Shown here in pieces: positions 23,595 through 35,380 of a stretch of DNA of 39,640 nt. Position 1 is the first letter of the stretch, and each line of letters opens with the position of its first letter. Below the pieces are notes generated by a model. That model was not told the DNA's origin and ran no database searches. It was given only the letters and a program-made list of their open reading frames with translations. The stretch comes from Didymodactylos carnosus. Its lineage: Eukaryota; Rotifera; Eurotatoria; Philodinida; Philodinidae. The DNA lies in the NCBI GenBank assembly GCA_905250885.1, contig CAJNOQ010000882.1, forward strand, positions 1 to 39,640. The letters are read 5' to 3'. Position numbers and translations under genes: made by a program.

Positions 23595-24015
23595 ATTTTT
23601 ATTAATAATTAGACGACATAAGATTATTGGTTATTTTAGGCAATTAGACACTGTTCTTAGAAACAGAATGAAAAATAAAAATAGAATAAGTTATCTAAAA
23701 GTAAAAAATAAATCAAATGAATCAAATCAGTAACAAAGTTAAATCAATTAAAACTCATAATTCTCTACAGAATAATAGAATTTGATTCCATTGATATTTA
23801 TTATAATAGAAAAAAAATACATTATTCGTATTATTTTAGGTGTGAGTTCTATTTTGCTCGTTTTCACTTGAATCAAAGATTTCTGGGACTAACACCTATC
23901 GTCAAACACATTGATGATTATTTTTTGAAAAAATTCTGCTTGACCATCTTGCAATATATTCTCGAATCAAATTTGTCGCCAGCTTTATTCATTTTTTTTA
24001 CGTACCATCTGTCTA
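23595..24015. other. Spacer upstream of ATG9
   Basis: About 420 bp between the ATG9 start codon and the stop codon of the orphan exons. It is A/T-rich. Unlike several neighbours, no AG acceptor directly abuts the ATG9 start codon. Nothing else is seen. Confidence 0.4.
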
Positions 24016-24220
24016 TTAAACTGTAAGAATATCATTTGGACGATTAGCGGGCAATTCTAAACAGCGTTCACTCAAAGTCAGGCAAAAAGAGAACAGTAAA
24101 GAATACAATAAACTTACGTTTATATTCAACAATTGTTGGAATGTTGCTGCGTTTTTCTAACGATTCCTCATTATTTGCAAAAGATTTTCTTTCTCGTTTT
24201 CGAGATGTTGTTAAATGCCA
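24016..24220 (-). pseudogene. Two orphan 3' exons of an unrecognised gene
   Basis: On the minus strand, exon 24118-24220 has a clean acceptor (CTATTTTAG) and donor (AAAC|GTAAGT). It joins through a 61-bp intron to exon 24016-24056, ending in TAA. The joined frame is open for 47 residues, beginning WHLTTSRKRERKSFANNEES and ending LPANRPNDILTV; it is basic and hydrophilic. The local-style intron length and consistent phase make it look like a real 3' gene end. I could not find the 5' exons: a stretch near 24798-24858 (frame SSDMSIEPGVFAARLT) is preceded by a good acceptor but has no clear donor. A decayed copy of this end lies at about 25080-25175. It could be a truncated gene, a pseudogene, or the last exons of a gene whose start I missed. 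The protein family is not recognised. Confidence 0.4.
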
Positions 24221-25379
24221 CTAAAATAGCGATAAAACGTATCAACTTCACTTTTTCAATAAAGAAAATATTTAGGCTTTAGGGGAAGAAAGAGTCATAG
24301 TGTTGGACTGCACGCCGACGTTTGAATGACCAATGTCTGATGCTTTTTAATGAGATGTTTCTTGAAATCAAAAAATTTCATGGGGGAGGGAGAAGAGCAC
24401 GAGCGTAGTGAAAGTAAGTGAAAAGGGAGCAATTCAAAAGCCTGAAATTCTATCAGATGAAACTTAGTTTAACAAAATTGTAGAATCACAGGAGAATATC
24501 TGATATACAAAGTCAATTTTGAACAACTGTAATTATAACTGAAGCAAGCAAATGAGTTCAAAGAAGCTCAAAATTGAAATAGAATGTATGAGAAACGGCC
24601 GCATAGGTCATTGCTCAAACGACGGGAGCGCTTCAACGTCAGCAACTACACTGTTGGTTAATTGCGCTCGATATTTCATTTTGATAGATAGAATTTGATC
24701 GATATAAAAAAATTGCTCAACACTTACTGTTTGAATGAAATATTTCACTTGTCACGCATTTTCGGTAAAATTAATTGATAATTAATTATTAGAAATGTTA
24801 ATCTTGCAGCAAATACACCAGGTTCAATTGACATATCACTGGATCCACTAGAGAAGAAGAAAACTTTCCAGTAGCATGTTTTAGTTCATTTTAAGGGTGA
24901 AAGTATCGGATAAAATCTGTATGTCAACGTTATACGTGTGATCCATTCAAAAACATATTGTTTTTTACTTATTGCACCGAAGAATATATAATCATTTTAA
25001 CCAATGTTAACCCATTGAGTTGAAATGATTGAATATATGTCAACTACTTTTAAACTCTTCAGTGACTTATGATTTTAGCAAGAATATCATATAGATGATT
25101 AGTAGTCAATTATAAACATCCGTCACTCATAATAAGATAAAGAAGAACAGTAAAGAATACCATAAACCTACGTTAAAAATCAACCTTCACAATGAATATT
25201 CCAACGATCATTATTGATTAGATAATAGTCATCTAAAATCCCAATAAGAACTGTGTATGGTAATGATTACAAACTAAGAATTTTAGAATTTCAAATAACT
25301 ACAAAAGAAAGATGTAAAAATAACAAATTGTTTAATAGAAAAAGAACTATATAGCAAAAATAACAGATCACAAATTATA
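24221..25379. other. Region between the orphan exons and MRPL10
   Basis: Contains a possible lone exon near 24798-24858 (minus) and a diverged direct repeat of the orphan gene end at 25080-25175. The stretch 24290-24660 has a different, locally G/C-richer texture and may be inserted sequence, but I could not define its ends. No complete gene is supported. Confidence 0.4.
25080..25175 (-). repeat. Diverged copy of the orphan 3' gene end
   Basis: Plus-strand 24026-24120 and 25080-25175 align along their length, sharing AGAATATCAT near the left end and GAACAGTAAAGAATAC near the right. On the minus strand the copy keeps a donor-like AAC|GTAGGTTTATGG and a segment corresponding to the LPANRPNDIL end, but the stop codon and several bases are altered. 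It is probably a decayed duplicate. Confidence 0.6.
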
Positions 25380-26497
25380 CTAAGTCTTTAATTCTTGTTG
25401 TGCAACTGATGATGTTGGTGTTTGTGATTTAACATATGTATCTAAATATTGACTTAATAATCGTGCTGGATGCGTAGCTAACGACAAAATACGACTACCA
25501 GGTGCTTGTGCTACAGATAATAGTTCACCTTGAAAATAATCAATTGTCGGTAGTTGAACTAGTTCTTCTAAACCAGCACGATTATATAGTCGTCCATCAA
25601 CTAAACCTCCTACAAAAGAAACATATTTACTTAAGTAAGGTAAATGAAATATTAATAATACTCACCAAGTAGTAAAATATTTGTTCGATACTTTTTTAAT
25701 AATTTGAATGTCATTGATAAATTAGCATCACGATGAAATAAATATATGGTATTAAAACCGAATGATAAAATGGGTGGAAGTAAATTTTCATATTGTGGAC
25801 TATTCGATAAAGCTAAACTAAAAGAATCCAAAAATTAAGACAATTCTTTTGTCAGCTTTTCTAAGATACACTTACTGTGGAACAATACGTGGAAATTGGA
25901 AAAATTCAAATCCATTTTTCATAAATTGCATTTTTATATTTGTAAAACGAACTGAAAAAATACAGAAATTGTTTGATGTATTGAACATAGTTGAAAAGAT
26001 GACATACTTGGTGGAACAATAGATATCTCTTGACATAATAACAAAATACGACTATTTTCAAGCATTTCTTTAAAACGTCTTGCACGAAATTGATCATATT
26101 CAGATGCCTAAACGTAAAAAAGTAATAAAATTAATAGGCTCATATAATTCTGTAAGACAACAATAACAAAACTAGCTCTGTTTATTTCTTTTTCACGTAC
26201 TAATGTGATATCTTCTTGATCATATATTATCTTTTGTTTTAATTTATTACGATAACATGTTTCAACAGGATCTGGAAGTTTTTTTGGAATTATTGGTAAC
26301 GCAATTTCTTCCATAAAACGTAGTGTATCTGGACGTGTGTGTGGTATTCGCGTATTCATACGATAACGAACAAAAGTTAAACATGGTATTGATTGTTTGA
26401 TAAGACAAACTTAAAAAAAAATCACGCGCCATTTTATAATCAGAAAATGTGAGTGAAATTACACAGGATACTAACCACGTTGTAATTTGGTAATCAT
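25380..26497 (-). CDS. MRPL10: Mitochondrial ribosomal protein L10 (uL10m)
   Basis: Large-subunit mitoribosomal protein uL10m, base of the L7/L12 stalk. Exons on the minus strand: 26476-26497, 26168-26409, 26008-26107, 25876-25951, 25666-25817, 25380-25609, giving 273 residues (human about 260). The first exon codes only MITKLQR plus one base and, with the next, gives a basic N-terminus suited to mitochondrial import. Family features: RPDTLRFMEEIALPIIPKKL before the domain, LLLCQEISIVPPS, NGFEFFQFPRIV, then LLGGLVDGRLYNRAGLEELV followed by LPTIDYFQGELLSVAQ, matching the 'LGGCIDD...LPSLPLVQGEL' region of the human protein. The donor after exon 2 is uncertain: GT at 26167 and two further GTs shortly downstream all keep phase 0 and would add only one or two residues. 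The uL10 fold is firm; exon 2's end is not. Confidence 0.85.
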
Positions 26498-29400
26498 GAA
26501 TTGTTAATATAGTTTAATGTCAAAATAGAATTCTTTTGAAGTTTAATTGGATTCTTTATGTGCAAAAATTTCAGCTCATAAAGAGTTACAAAGTTTTTAA
26601 CGATATCACCAGCAAACAAAGTGAACCGTTGTATGACGGTAGTCCACTGACGATTATTCGGTACAAAGCAATGATTTGAGCAAATAAAATGAACCGGTTT
26701 GACCGAAATATCTTGATCTTTTCTAAATCAAATTCATAAAATGAACTGAAACTTTTCGATTACTCAGCAGAGGAGTTCTCAAGATTCTGTTAACAATTTA
26801 AGGGCTTGGTCCGAAATGTTCGTAACAAATCATTGCGTGCAGTTTAGTGTTTCGGGGCCAGTTTCTTAAAAAAAGTTAAATAAAACTTAAGTAAAAAATT
26901 CGTCTTAAGTCAAATCGTTTAGCTTATTGGGGTCAGAAAATTGTTGTAAAATAATCTAAGTTGTCTAATACAAATGGTTCTTATATTATTATTTTGAAGA
27001 AACTGGTCCCCTGTTTGGTAAACGAGTGACTCATTACATTACGTTTCCTGATCTAATCAAACACCATGTTACATTCAATACTAATCTTTTCTGAGCGCGT
27101 AATAATACGAAAGACAATTCTTATCCAAAGCGACATATTCTATATGTACTTTTTACGTCTATTCTTCATAGGTTCTTAACTCTCGTCGAAACTATGCTCA
27201 CTTATTTTAAGGTATATATGGTCAAGATAATTTAGAATGACATTGTTATAACATGACAAAACAGTCATTGGAATAAAATCGAATTTTATTACTTTTCTAT
27301 CGTCATTGTAGCCTTACTTTGACCAGCATATGTGTATTCTGAACGGCTAAGATCGTTTGCTGGATATTGTTCATTAAAGTACAGACAATTTTGCCTTGAT
27401 ACAACGAAACTAATAAAAGTCTCTTCTGAAGATTAGGCTTTCTTTTCTTCCGATTATCACTATAAAATTACGCCCCTTTAGTTGGTCTTTAATACAAAAG
27501 TGGAAACTCGTAAAAAATGGTTTTAATCAGGAATTATTTTATCAATATTTTTAAGTTATCTTAAGTTAATGCTAAGTGAAGGCGTCGGAGCGAGTGTTCT
27601 GACCAAAGGCTTCATGTTCACACCTAGTACATTTATAAACATTTAACGCACACATGACTTGAAACTATTTATCGTTGAAACGTAATTTGTTTCTATTTTT
27701 GACAATGAAGTCTTTTAGAAATGCCTCTCTGATGATCAACATCTAGTGATCTTTTTGCGAAGCAGAGACTGGTTGCAGAAATAGCTAATGAAAAAATAAT
27801 CAGACCAACGGTTTACAGACCGTAAATAACTAACATAATGAATGAAGGCTGCTGCAAAAACCAAATATGAAGTTCTTTTCTCCATTGCCGTTGTCTGTTA
27901 GTTGTCAAAGATAAGGTTGCCTGTTTCACAATAAACTGGTAGAAGGTGGCTAGCTGAGCTTTGAGACGTGAACTGAATCTCACTCGAAGTAACGTCAAAT
28001 ATGTTGATCAAGTGGTAGTTGCGTCAGGAATATTAAGCCTTTAGCTTGATGGTAAAATTGTGCTAATCAATGTTTTTAATGAGAATTTTGCTCAGTGTGT
28101 TAGTCCACAGTTTACCTGTTTCTCTCTTTTACACTATTCATCATCCTCACTACTCATCTTTAAGTCTTCATCACTCTAAATACGTTCGCCTTCCACCTTC
28201 TGTTGATGGTTTTTCTCCACAAACGGTGTATTCTTCATTGTTTTATTCAACTATTACTGAAAGACAAATAATCTTCCAGAGTCAGTTATTTGTCTTTCTT
28301 CTTTTATGTCTTTCAAAACAGCCTTACTTCAGTATCTCTTCCAGTGAAACGCTTGTCAGTTAAGCATTTATGCTTGTTCTTTTTTTGTTTGTTTTATTTT
28401 ACTACTTCTGGTTCTAATCTTAGTTGTCTTCTTTATTTTGTTATTTTTTTTATTACCATTTTGGTGTTGTTTGGCTTGAGTCATTGTTACTACAGATCGG
28501 TGACCTTTGATGACTCTCACTTTTTGTGAATAAACAATCTTAGTCTTAGTCGTAGTCTTACATTTTCCATATTTTCTACTAAAAAAAAGAGTGCCCATTA
28601 AGTATTCGAAGTGCCACGGCACGTTATCGCCGCTGCGGGCAAGCATCACTAAAAACACTAGTGAATTTTTCCTCGTATTAAGTCACTCCAGCATTGTTTT
28701 CATAGAATCAGATGATGACTGTTCTACGATTGTTATAAAATCAATGCTGCTCTTAATATAAGTTTTTACTCAATAAGATCATTTCAGAACTACCACTCGA
28801 CCTTTTTGACAAAAGGATTGAGGGGATCATTTCATCAATGTTCTTGAGTAGCTTTTAAACTTAAATAAGGACTTAATTCCGGGCTTAATCTTAGTTAAGA
28901 GTTGACTCAATTGTATCTTAACTCCATGGAACGTGATCTTAAGTTAAGCATTAATTTAAAACATCTCTAGGGTTATAAAAATGGCTCACTAAAACAAAAT
29001 AGACATTAATTTAAGTCTATGCTTGGATTCATCAACTCGAAAATATTGATGAAACGGTTTCCTGATAACTCTGTACGCACGTTATGATTTCACTTATGAG
29101 AAACGTTGTAGGTTGCTTTCATTTTCATAGGTATTAATACACATGCTTCCTAAATATTCTAAATCTCATTAAAATCATCCTACTTTTTCCACTTTTTTTT
29201 GTTTTTTAACAAAAATTCCGATATGTTGTTATTTTTTAGTTCGTTATTGGCATAATGTTGTTTAATTGATATTCAGAGATTTTTTCTATGTTTTAAACGT
29301 TGTATGCTTGTGTGTCTATCTTTAGACGTACAGATCATGATTTTAATGAAGTTGAGATTTCGCAAATATTTTTACAAACAGTAATAAATTGATTTCAATA

Positions 29401-30974
29401 CGTGAGTAGTTGAAAAATAGATAACAAACTTGAAAGAGAAGTAGACAGACCTAAGTTCATTAGAAGTGGTCCTCTATGTTTTGTAAAATAGCATGTAGGT
29501 TAACTTTTTTATTTACTGTTAAATGTAAAAACTTTAGTTTAATACAAATTTTAACAAATTGCCACAAATGTTTTCCACTTATGTCTTTTATCTTCTCTCG
29601 GATTATTGCTTGATTTTTGTCTTATATAGTAAAAAGTCTATATGCTTCCCATAATATGATGATTATTTAACGCGACTCGAAAATAAGACAAGTTTACGGC
29701 GAAACTTATGATCCATAGAACTGAAATTCCTCTTTCCATGTTCTGATACGGTAATAAGTACTAATTATAGTGCAAAATCACCTATTTTGATATTTTATTT
29801 GTAAATTGCTTTTATTAATTACACAAGTGACTAACCGCTTGATGTTAAATGCTGAATCTGTTTCCTCCTAGTCTTTGCTAAAGTTTTGGCATATCATGGT
29901 AAAAATTAATATTTTTTTCTTCTTCAGAATGTTTTACGGAATGTGATATCATACAGATGATACATAATTGTATTTTTTGTAATTGAGATGTTGATTTATA
30001 TAAAAGATTTTCGAATAATGATTAAGTGTAACATCTAGAATAAATTTGTATTTTTAATGGAAAAAAAGGTGTTGATTTGGACATTGGTCATGTAAAAGAG
30101 AAAAAAAAAGAAGAAACGAACTTTGATTAGAATCGATCAGAAAAGAAGAAAGAATAACGGCTCTATGTATATAATGATTTTCATCATCATTCTCTTTTTC
30201 CTTTCATCATATTGTTTATTCCACTCATACAATTTTTTATCAGGCTTCTTTGCTCTACTGCTGCTCCTGATGATGATTCTGTTTCAGACTTAACAGTACT
30301 TTACAGATTATCATGCATAGACACATGCAAATGAAGTACATATAATAGATTCTATTCTTCTACTATGATGTATATATATTAAATCTGTTCCTATATATAT
30401 ATTTCTATTCTTTTTTAAAGAAACGATATCTCAACTGTATCTGTTTGAGTTTGACATGAAACTATTAGTACCAAATAGTCATTCTACATATTAAACACAG
30501 ATCATGCGTTATATATAGATATTCTTCGTTTCCGCTCTTGAATGATCTAACAAAAAAGCAATGAAAGGTGAGTTAGATCAATATAAATACAAAGAAATAA
30601 AAGAATGTTGAGTACTGTTAAATAAATAATCTTCTTCTCTAAAATAAAACATCACTTGTTTATCCAAATATCTTGACAACTGTTTCGATTAGGTAATTTG
30701 TGGTGAAGTTTAGAGAAAAATTTATAAGAAACATCTTAATCTGTTTTTGAAGTACAAGAACATTTTAGATGTATTTTTACGTAATACAACAGGCTATGCT
30801 TTATAAAAAAATATGAAAAATAAATTGGGTAGGGCAATAAATTTTTTTTTTTAAATTCTTCGGCAGATGACAGGGATCAATTTTGAATAGTGTATTTTTA
30901 TTGTAATTTATTATTTCAGATTTCTTTTTCTGATGAATTCGCACAAAATCTATTCTCTTAAACAAATATAAATA
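26498..30974. other. Gene-poor 4.5-kb region
   Basis: No supported gene. It holds a 158-bp inverted-repeat element (26854-27011), repeated CTTAAG/TTAAGT-rich patches (about 26865-26915, 27550-27580 and 28855-28965), and a small G/C-rich patch at 28605-28645 with a GTGCC/GGCAC hairpin. The overlapping frames at 28070-28658 on both strands are low-complexity. The right end includes the presumed promoter and 5'UTR of the Rac gene, with a TTATTTCAG acceptor ending at 30919, about 55 bases before its start. Confidence 0.45.
26854..27011. mobile_element. 158-bp MITE-like inverted-repeat element
   Basis: GGGGCCAGTTTCTT at 26854-26867 is the inverse of AAGAAACTGGTCCCC at 26997-27011, with one single-base indel. 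Flanking TGTTTC (26848-26853) and TGTTTG (27012-27017) could be a target duplication of five to six bases. The interior is rich in CTTAAG motifs that can form further hairpins. No coding capacity. Confidence 0.5.
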
Positions 30975-31927
30975 ATGGCTAATAAATTAAACTCACATCA
31001 AAGTTATCCAATCAAACTTGTTATTGTAGGCGATGGAACAGTAGGGAAAACATGTGCATTAATATCTTATACAACAAATACGTTTCCAGAAGAATATGTT
31101 CCAACAGTGTACGTTTAGAAAAAAAGGAAAAGTTTATTATCTACTAAAAATATATATTTTTTGTCTTATTCGATTAGATTTGACAATTATACATCGAATA
31201 TTCTTGTGGACGGAGTAAAAATTTCGCTTGGTTTATGGGATACAGCTGGTCAAGAAGATTATGATCGTTTAAGACCATTGTCATATCCACAGGTGTACTT
31301 TTTATAGATTTTTTTAAATACTCGATTGTTCTTTATTACTATTTTTTTCTGTTTTAGACTGATGTATTCGTGTTATGTTTTAGTGTTGTTAGTCCAACAT
31401 CATTCACAAATATAACAAATAAATGGATACCTGAGATAAGACATCATTGTCCTGATACACCCGTATTACTTTGTGGTATGAATGAATAATCAAGAAATGT
31501 AGTGAGTTTATTCATATATTTTATATTTAGGAACAAAAATCGATTTAAGAGAAGATAAAGAGGGTAAGATTTAAAATAACGATATAATATGTTACTTTGA
31601 ATATTTTTAAAAGACACAATGAGTTCGCAGAATTAAGTTCTTAAATTGTTTTAATTATTCTAGATTTACAAAAACAAAATTTAACAGCGATTAAACGAGA
31701 ACAAGGACAACGTTTAGGAAAAAAGATACGTGCCTTCAAGTATGTGGAATGTTCAGCTCTTACTCAGAAAGGATTAAAACAGGTAATTCAATTTATGTCA
31801 ATAATAAACATGTGTACATTGCTATTATCATTCTATTATCATTTTACAGGTGTTTGATGATGCTGTGCGAGCTGTTTTATCACCAAAAAATGCTAAAACA
31901 AGAAAATCAAATTGTGTATTTCTTTGA
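30975..31927 (+). CDS. RAC1: Rac-type Rho GTPase
   Basis: Small GTPase of the Rac branch; cycles between GDP and GTP at the plasma membrane to control actin through effectors such as PAK and WAVE. Exons are 30975-31108, 31178-31292, 31358-31475, 31531-31563, 31664-31782 and 31850-31927 (198 residues). G1 is GDGTVGKT (19-26), switch I TVFDNY, G3 DTAGQ (66-70) with the catalytic Gln at 70, G4 TKID, G5 SAL. W65, equivalent to Rac Trp56, separates it from Cdc42. The protein ends C195-V-F-L198, a CAAX box predicted to be geranylgeranylated. Differences from canonical Rac1: nine extra N-terminal residues, Thr for Ala in the P-loop, and a weaker basic tail (KNAKTRKSN). It could be a Rac paralogue such as a RhoG or Mtl type rather than the Rac1 orthologue. 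Confidence 0.9.
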
Positions 31928-33188
31928 AAATGGATTTAGTTGAACAGCAAGAAAAGTAAATGACATTTATGCAATGTAAATTTAGTTATTTTTTTTTTGT
32001 GTGTTATTTTTAATTATGATTATCTTTTGTTGTTTTACACAACAAAATGATATGAAAACAATGTTTGGAACATGAGATAATCAAATTGGATTTTGAATTT
32101 TGTTTTGTTTTTCTTTTTCTCATTCTCAACAATTTAGTCATTTATTGATCTTTTTTGTTACTTTTCTCGAAATTAATCAACGAAACTAAGCACTCACTAT
32201 GCTGTAAATAAAAAGTGTTTTTTCTTTTTCTTTTTGGTTTTTGAACAATTTTTTTTTCAAAAATAACTTTTGTACCGTTTGTTTTGTTATTCTTGTCATT
32301 ATATCTAGAGTATTTCATAAAATGTGTCGTTTTCTGTATCTATTATTGTGTATTTTCTCTACTCTTCCAACTAGTAGTTTTTTTTGTATTATTTGTATCA
32401 AAATGGATAGAAATTTATTTACACTCTGCTACCTTTTTGTTGTTCCACTGATAACGAATAATACGTTTATTCATTAGTGAAACGTGTATGTATCTTGCTA
32501 GATTAAAAAATCTGTTTTTTATCTTCATTGTTGACTTTGGACTACTTGATTATGATGTGAATCATTAATAAAACTATTGTATCTTGGGGAACTTTAATAA
32601 AAAGAAGAAAAACTCTTACTGGTAAGCTCTTTCTATTATCAGTCACTAACATGTTCAAATTTGTAAATTATATCGAATTTTGTTTTGTGTGTTTGTCTAT
32701 CCTGTAATTCTTCCATTTATTTTCCCTCTTTTTTTTGTTTTCTCTACTGTGTCGAGATTTTTTTATAATTATTTATGAACATGTTCTTACAGAAATCAAA
32801 TTTCTGTTTTGTCTTGTAGTTATGTATGTTGAAATAATACATAATGGTACAAAAAACCATTTTTACACTAACAGAAGAATTTGACAATGCATCTTTATTT
32901 TTGAGTATTGAAATGGCACGACTCTGCTTTCTGCTATTTTACACTGAAATGAACTAGTCTCAGAACTATTATTTTCTGTATTGTTGTGTTGATATGTGAT
33001 ATGCAATTAATCAGTCTATTGTGTTTATCGCAATTTTAAACAAAACTCCATGACAAAAGTACACGTGCTGTTATTTTCTTTTTTTTTTCTAAAAATTTGA
33101 TGTTTCAATGTTTCATTATCTTTTTATTTAACTTTCAATTGTTTCTTTTTTCAGCTTATTTTTATTGTGGCATTCTAACATATCAATC
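31928..33188 (+). other. Long 3' flank of the Rac gene, T-rich
   Basis: Strongly T-rich, with many poly-T runs and no supported coding sequence. A possible polyadenylation signal is AATAAA within TTAATAAAAC near 32567. If used, the Rac 3'UTR would be about 640 bases. A CAG acceptor at about 33152-33154 precedes the CKS start by 35 bases. Confidence 0.45.
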
Positions 33189-33714
33189 ATGCCAGTTAAA
33201 GAAATATTCTATTCAGATACATATAAAGATGATAATTATGAGTATAGGTACATAATATGTTCATTTTTGTTTGTCAATCAGTGACGAAGTGTAGTTCATT
33301 TGTAATATTTTCTTTTTAGACATGTCATTCTACCTCCTGAACAAACGCAACTTCTGTCACGAACACATTTACTAACAGAAACAGAATGGAGAAATTTGGG
33401 TATGATTTTAAGAATAAAAATCTCATTTTATCAAACAGTTATATTGAAAAATACCTTTTTATTTTGTTTATTTTTTAGGTGTACAGATGTCACAAGGCTG
33501 GGTGAGTAAGTTGTTTATTGCATAATAATTATTTTGATCTGATATTAATAAAAAGTCTCTATTATCAACGTTTTTTGTTCAATTCCTTTTCCCTCATAAA
33601 GTTTAACTATTCTAAAAGTTGCTTTATTTTTGAATAATCTAGATCCACTATATGTTTCATAATCCAGAACCGCACATATTGTTATTTCGTCGTCTATTAA
33701 AACCAACCACATAA
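33189..33714 (+). CDS. CKS1B: Cyclin-dependent kinase regulatory subunit (CKS1/2)
   Basis: CKS/Suc1 protein, a small CDK-binding subunit that also recognises phospho-threonine and supports SCF-Skp2 substrate recognition. Exons are 33189-33247, 33320-33399, 33479-33501 (only 23 bases) and 33643-33714, encoding 77 residues, the usual size. Diagnostic sequence: IFYSDTYKDDNYEYRHVILP near the start, [20 protein letters not shown] in the middle, and HNPEPHILLFRR at the end, which contains the HxPEPH beta-hinge motif that allows strand exchange. Exon 3 is tiny but its phase and sequence are required by the family. AATAAA lies at 33856-33861. Whether it is closer to CKS1 or CKS2 cannot be decided here. 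Confidence 0.95.
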
Positions 33715-35380
33715 AATTAGTTTGACAATGTTATATTGACAATTGGATATTTTTGTTGAATTCGTGATATATAAATATTATGTGAATTTGTGTATTTCTA
33801 AATCAAGTCAGATATTACACTGTGTTTTCTGTTCTTTTAATTAATTTTGGGTTTGAATAAAATTTATCGTTTTGATAAAGTTCTATGCTGATACTAATCT
33901 TTTTATTTAACAGTGGAAAATCGAATTTATTTCTATATGACACTGGTTAATAATTAATATTAATCCACGTATTTGAAATCTTAGCATGATTCACCGATAA
34001 TCTTCTATACCATATCATTCTTTGTCTCGTACTGTATATATGATCGGACGTCATAACCGTAGTATTTTTCGTTTCTTTTTTTTTAAAACTTTGATTGTAA
34101 GGATTAATGAAGAAGAGCAGAAAGCATTGATTTTGAGTAATATATTACTTGCAATTCAAAATCTAAGCAAAATATGAAATACAAAAAAGTATGGACAGTA
34201 AACTAACGGAGATATCAAAGAGAAAAATAACTTATTATTTTATGTTTGAATACCTTTTTCACTTCACAGAACAGAAAAAAATGTTGTCAGACAAATATCT
34301 TGAAATGAAAGCACCGAACCGAGTTTCATTTTTATTTTGTCATAAAGAGAACGTGTTTCAAATCTTCAAATTTATCATTAGGGGTACCTTTCGCCTAATT
34401 TTAATCTTATGACAAGTTCAAAAATACTCTCTCTATATATACTCTGTGGTTTACATCAAAGCAGTAAATGTCTGACCATTTTCTGTAAAAAACGACATGG
34501 GATAATGCACAAAAAAATAGAATGAAAAACTACCGGTAGATCTGATTCAAAAAAGTTGATTGATCTAGGTGACTTTAGTTACCAATTGTTCGTCTTAACA
34601 ATATTAATGTAGGGTATCATTGAAGGCACACGTTGGTATATTTAGTAAAGTTTTTGAACTTAAGAGAGCTGAAGAAGAACAAAGAACAAAAAAATAAGAT
34701 GATACTCAGTTGTTCAAAGCACCATCTTAAACAGCACATATAGCTCTCCAGAGGCACATGAACGGAGGTCCGCGTTCACCATAAAAAAAGTCGATTTTGC
34801 GATAATGCCTAAACTTGCTTCTTGAAAACGTTCAGTGAGCAAAAGAGAGGGAAAAAAAGAAAAATCAAAATTCTAGTGAGAATCAAGTTTTACCACGAAC
34901 AGAGATTTTAGAGTATTTTGGCCTAACATTCAAAAATTCAACGATCACTCAAAATCGGCAGGAAATAGCCAAATTTCTACCAGCGCTACTAGTGGTCACT
35001 TAATGGCCATATGGACATTACTTGTTTTCTTATCTTAAAGGTCCTTGGTTATGCACTGAGAAGAACCAACATGTGATCCTTGTAACCCAAGAAAGGAACG
35101 GTTGATCATTCTGACTATGTGGTGAGGCAATAAATATTAAGAAGTCTATGATATAAAATATGCCACTTTCTCAACATTGTCTACGTACTAGAAGGTCTTT
35201 TAACGCACGTGTTACAGCGTAAACTTGTTCAGATCGACTCATATTGAAATAAATAATTATCGGTATTATACAAGTAAGGTTTTTTCAAATTAATCTGTCT
35301 TCGATCTACTTTGTTGCTGAAATTTCTGAAAATCTACCATAATTTTTTTTGTATCAAATCGCGCAGGTACCGTCAATTAC

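Noticed and set aside
28605-28645. Possible tRNA or structured RNA in a G/C-rich patch
   Set aside because: Only a short GTGCC/GGCAC hairpin is present; no cloverleaf, no A and B box pattern.
28070-28658. Overlapping frames on both strands
   Set aside because: Serine/phenylalanine-rich and lysine-rich low-complexity translations on opposite strands of the same pyrimidine-rich DNA, as expected by chance.
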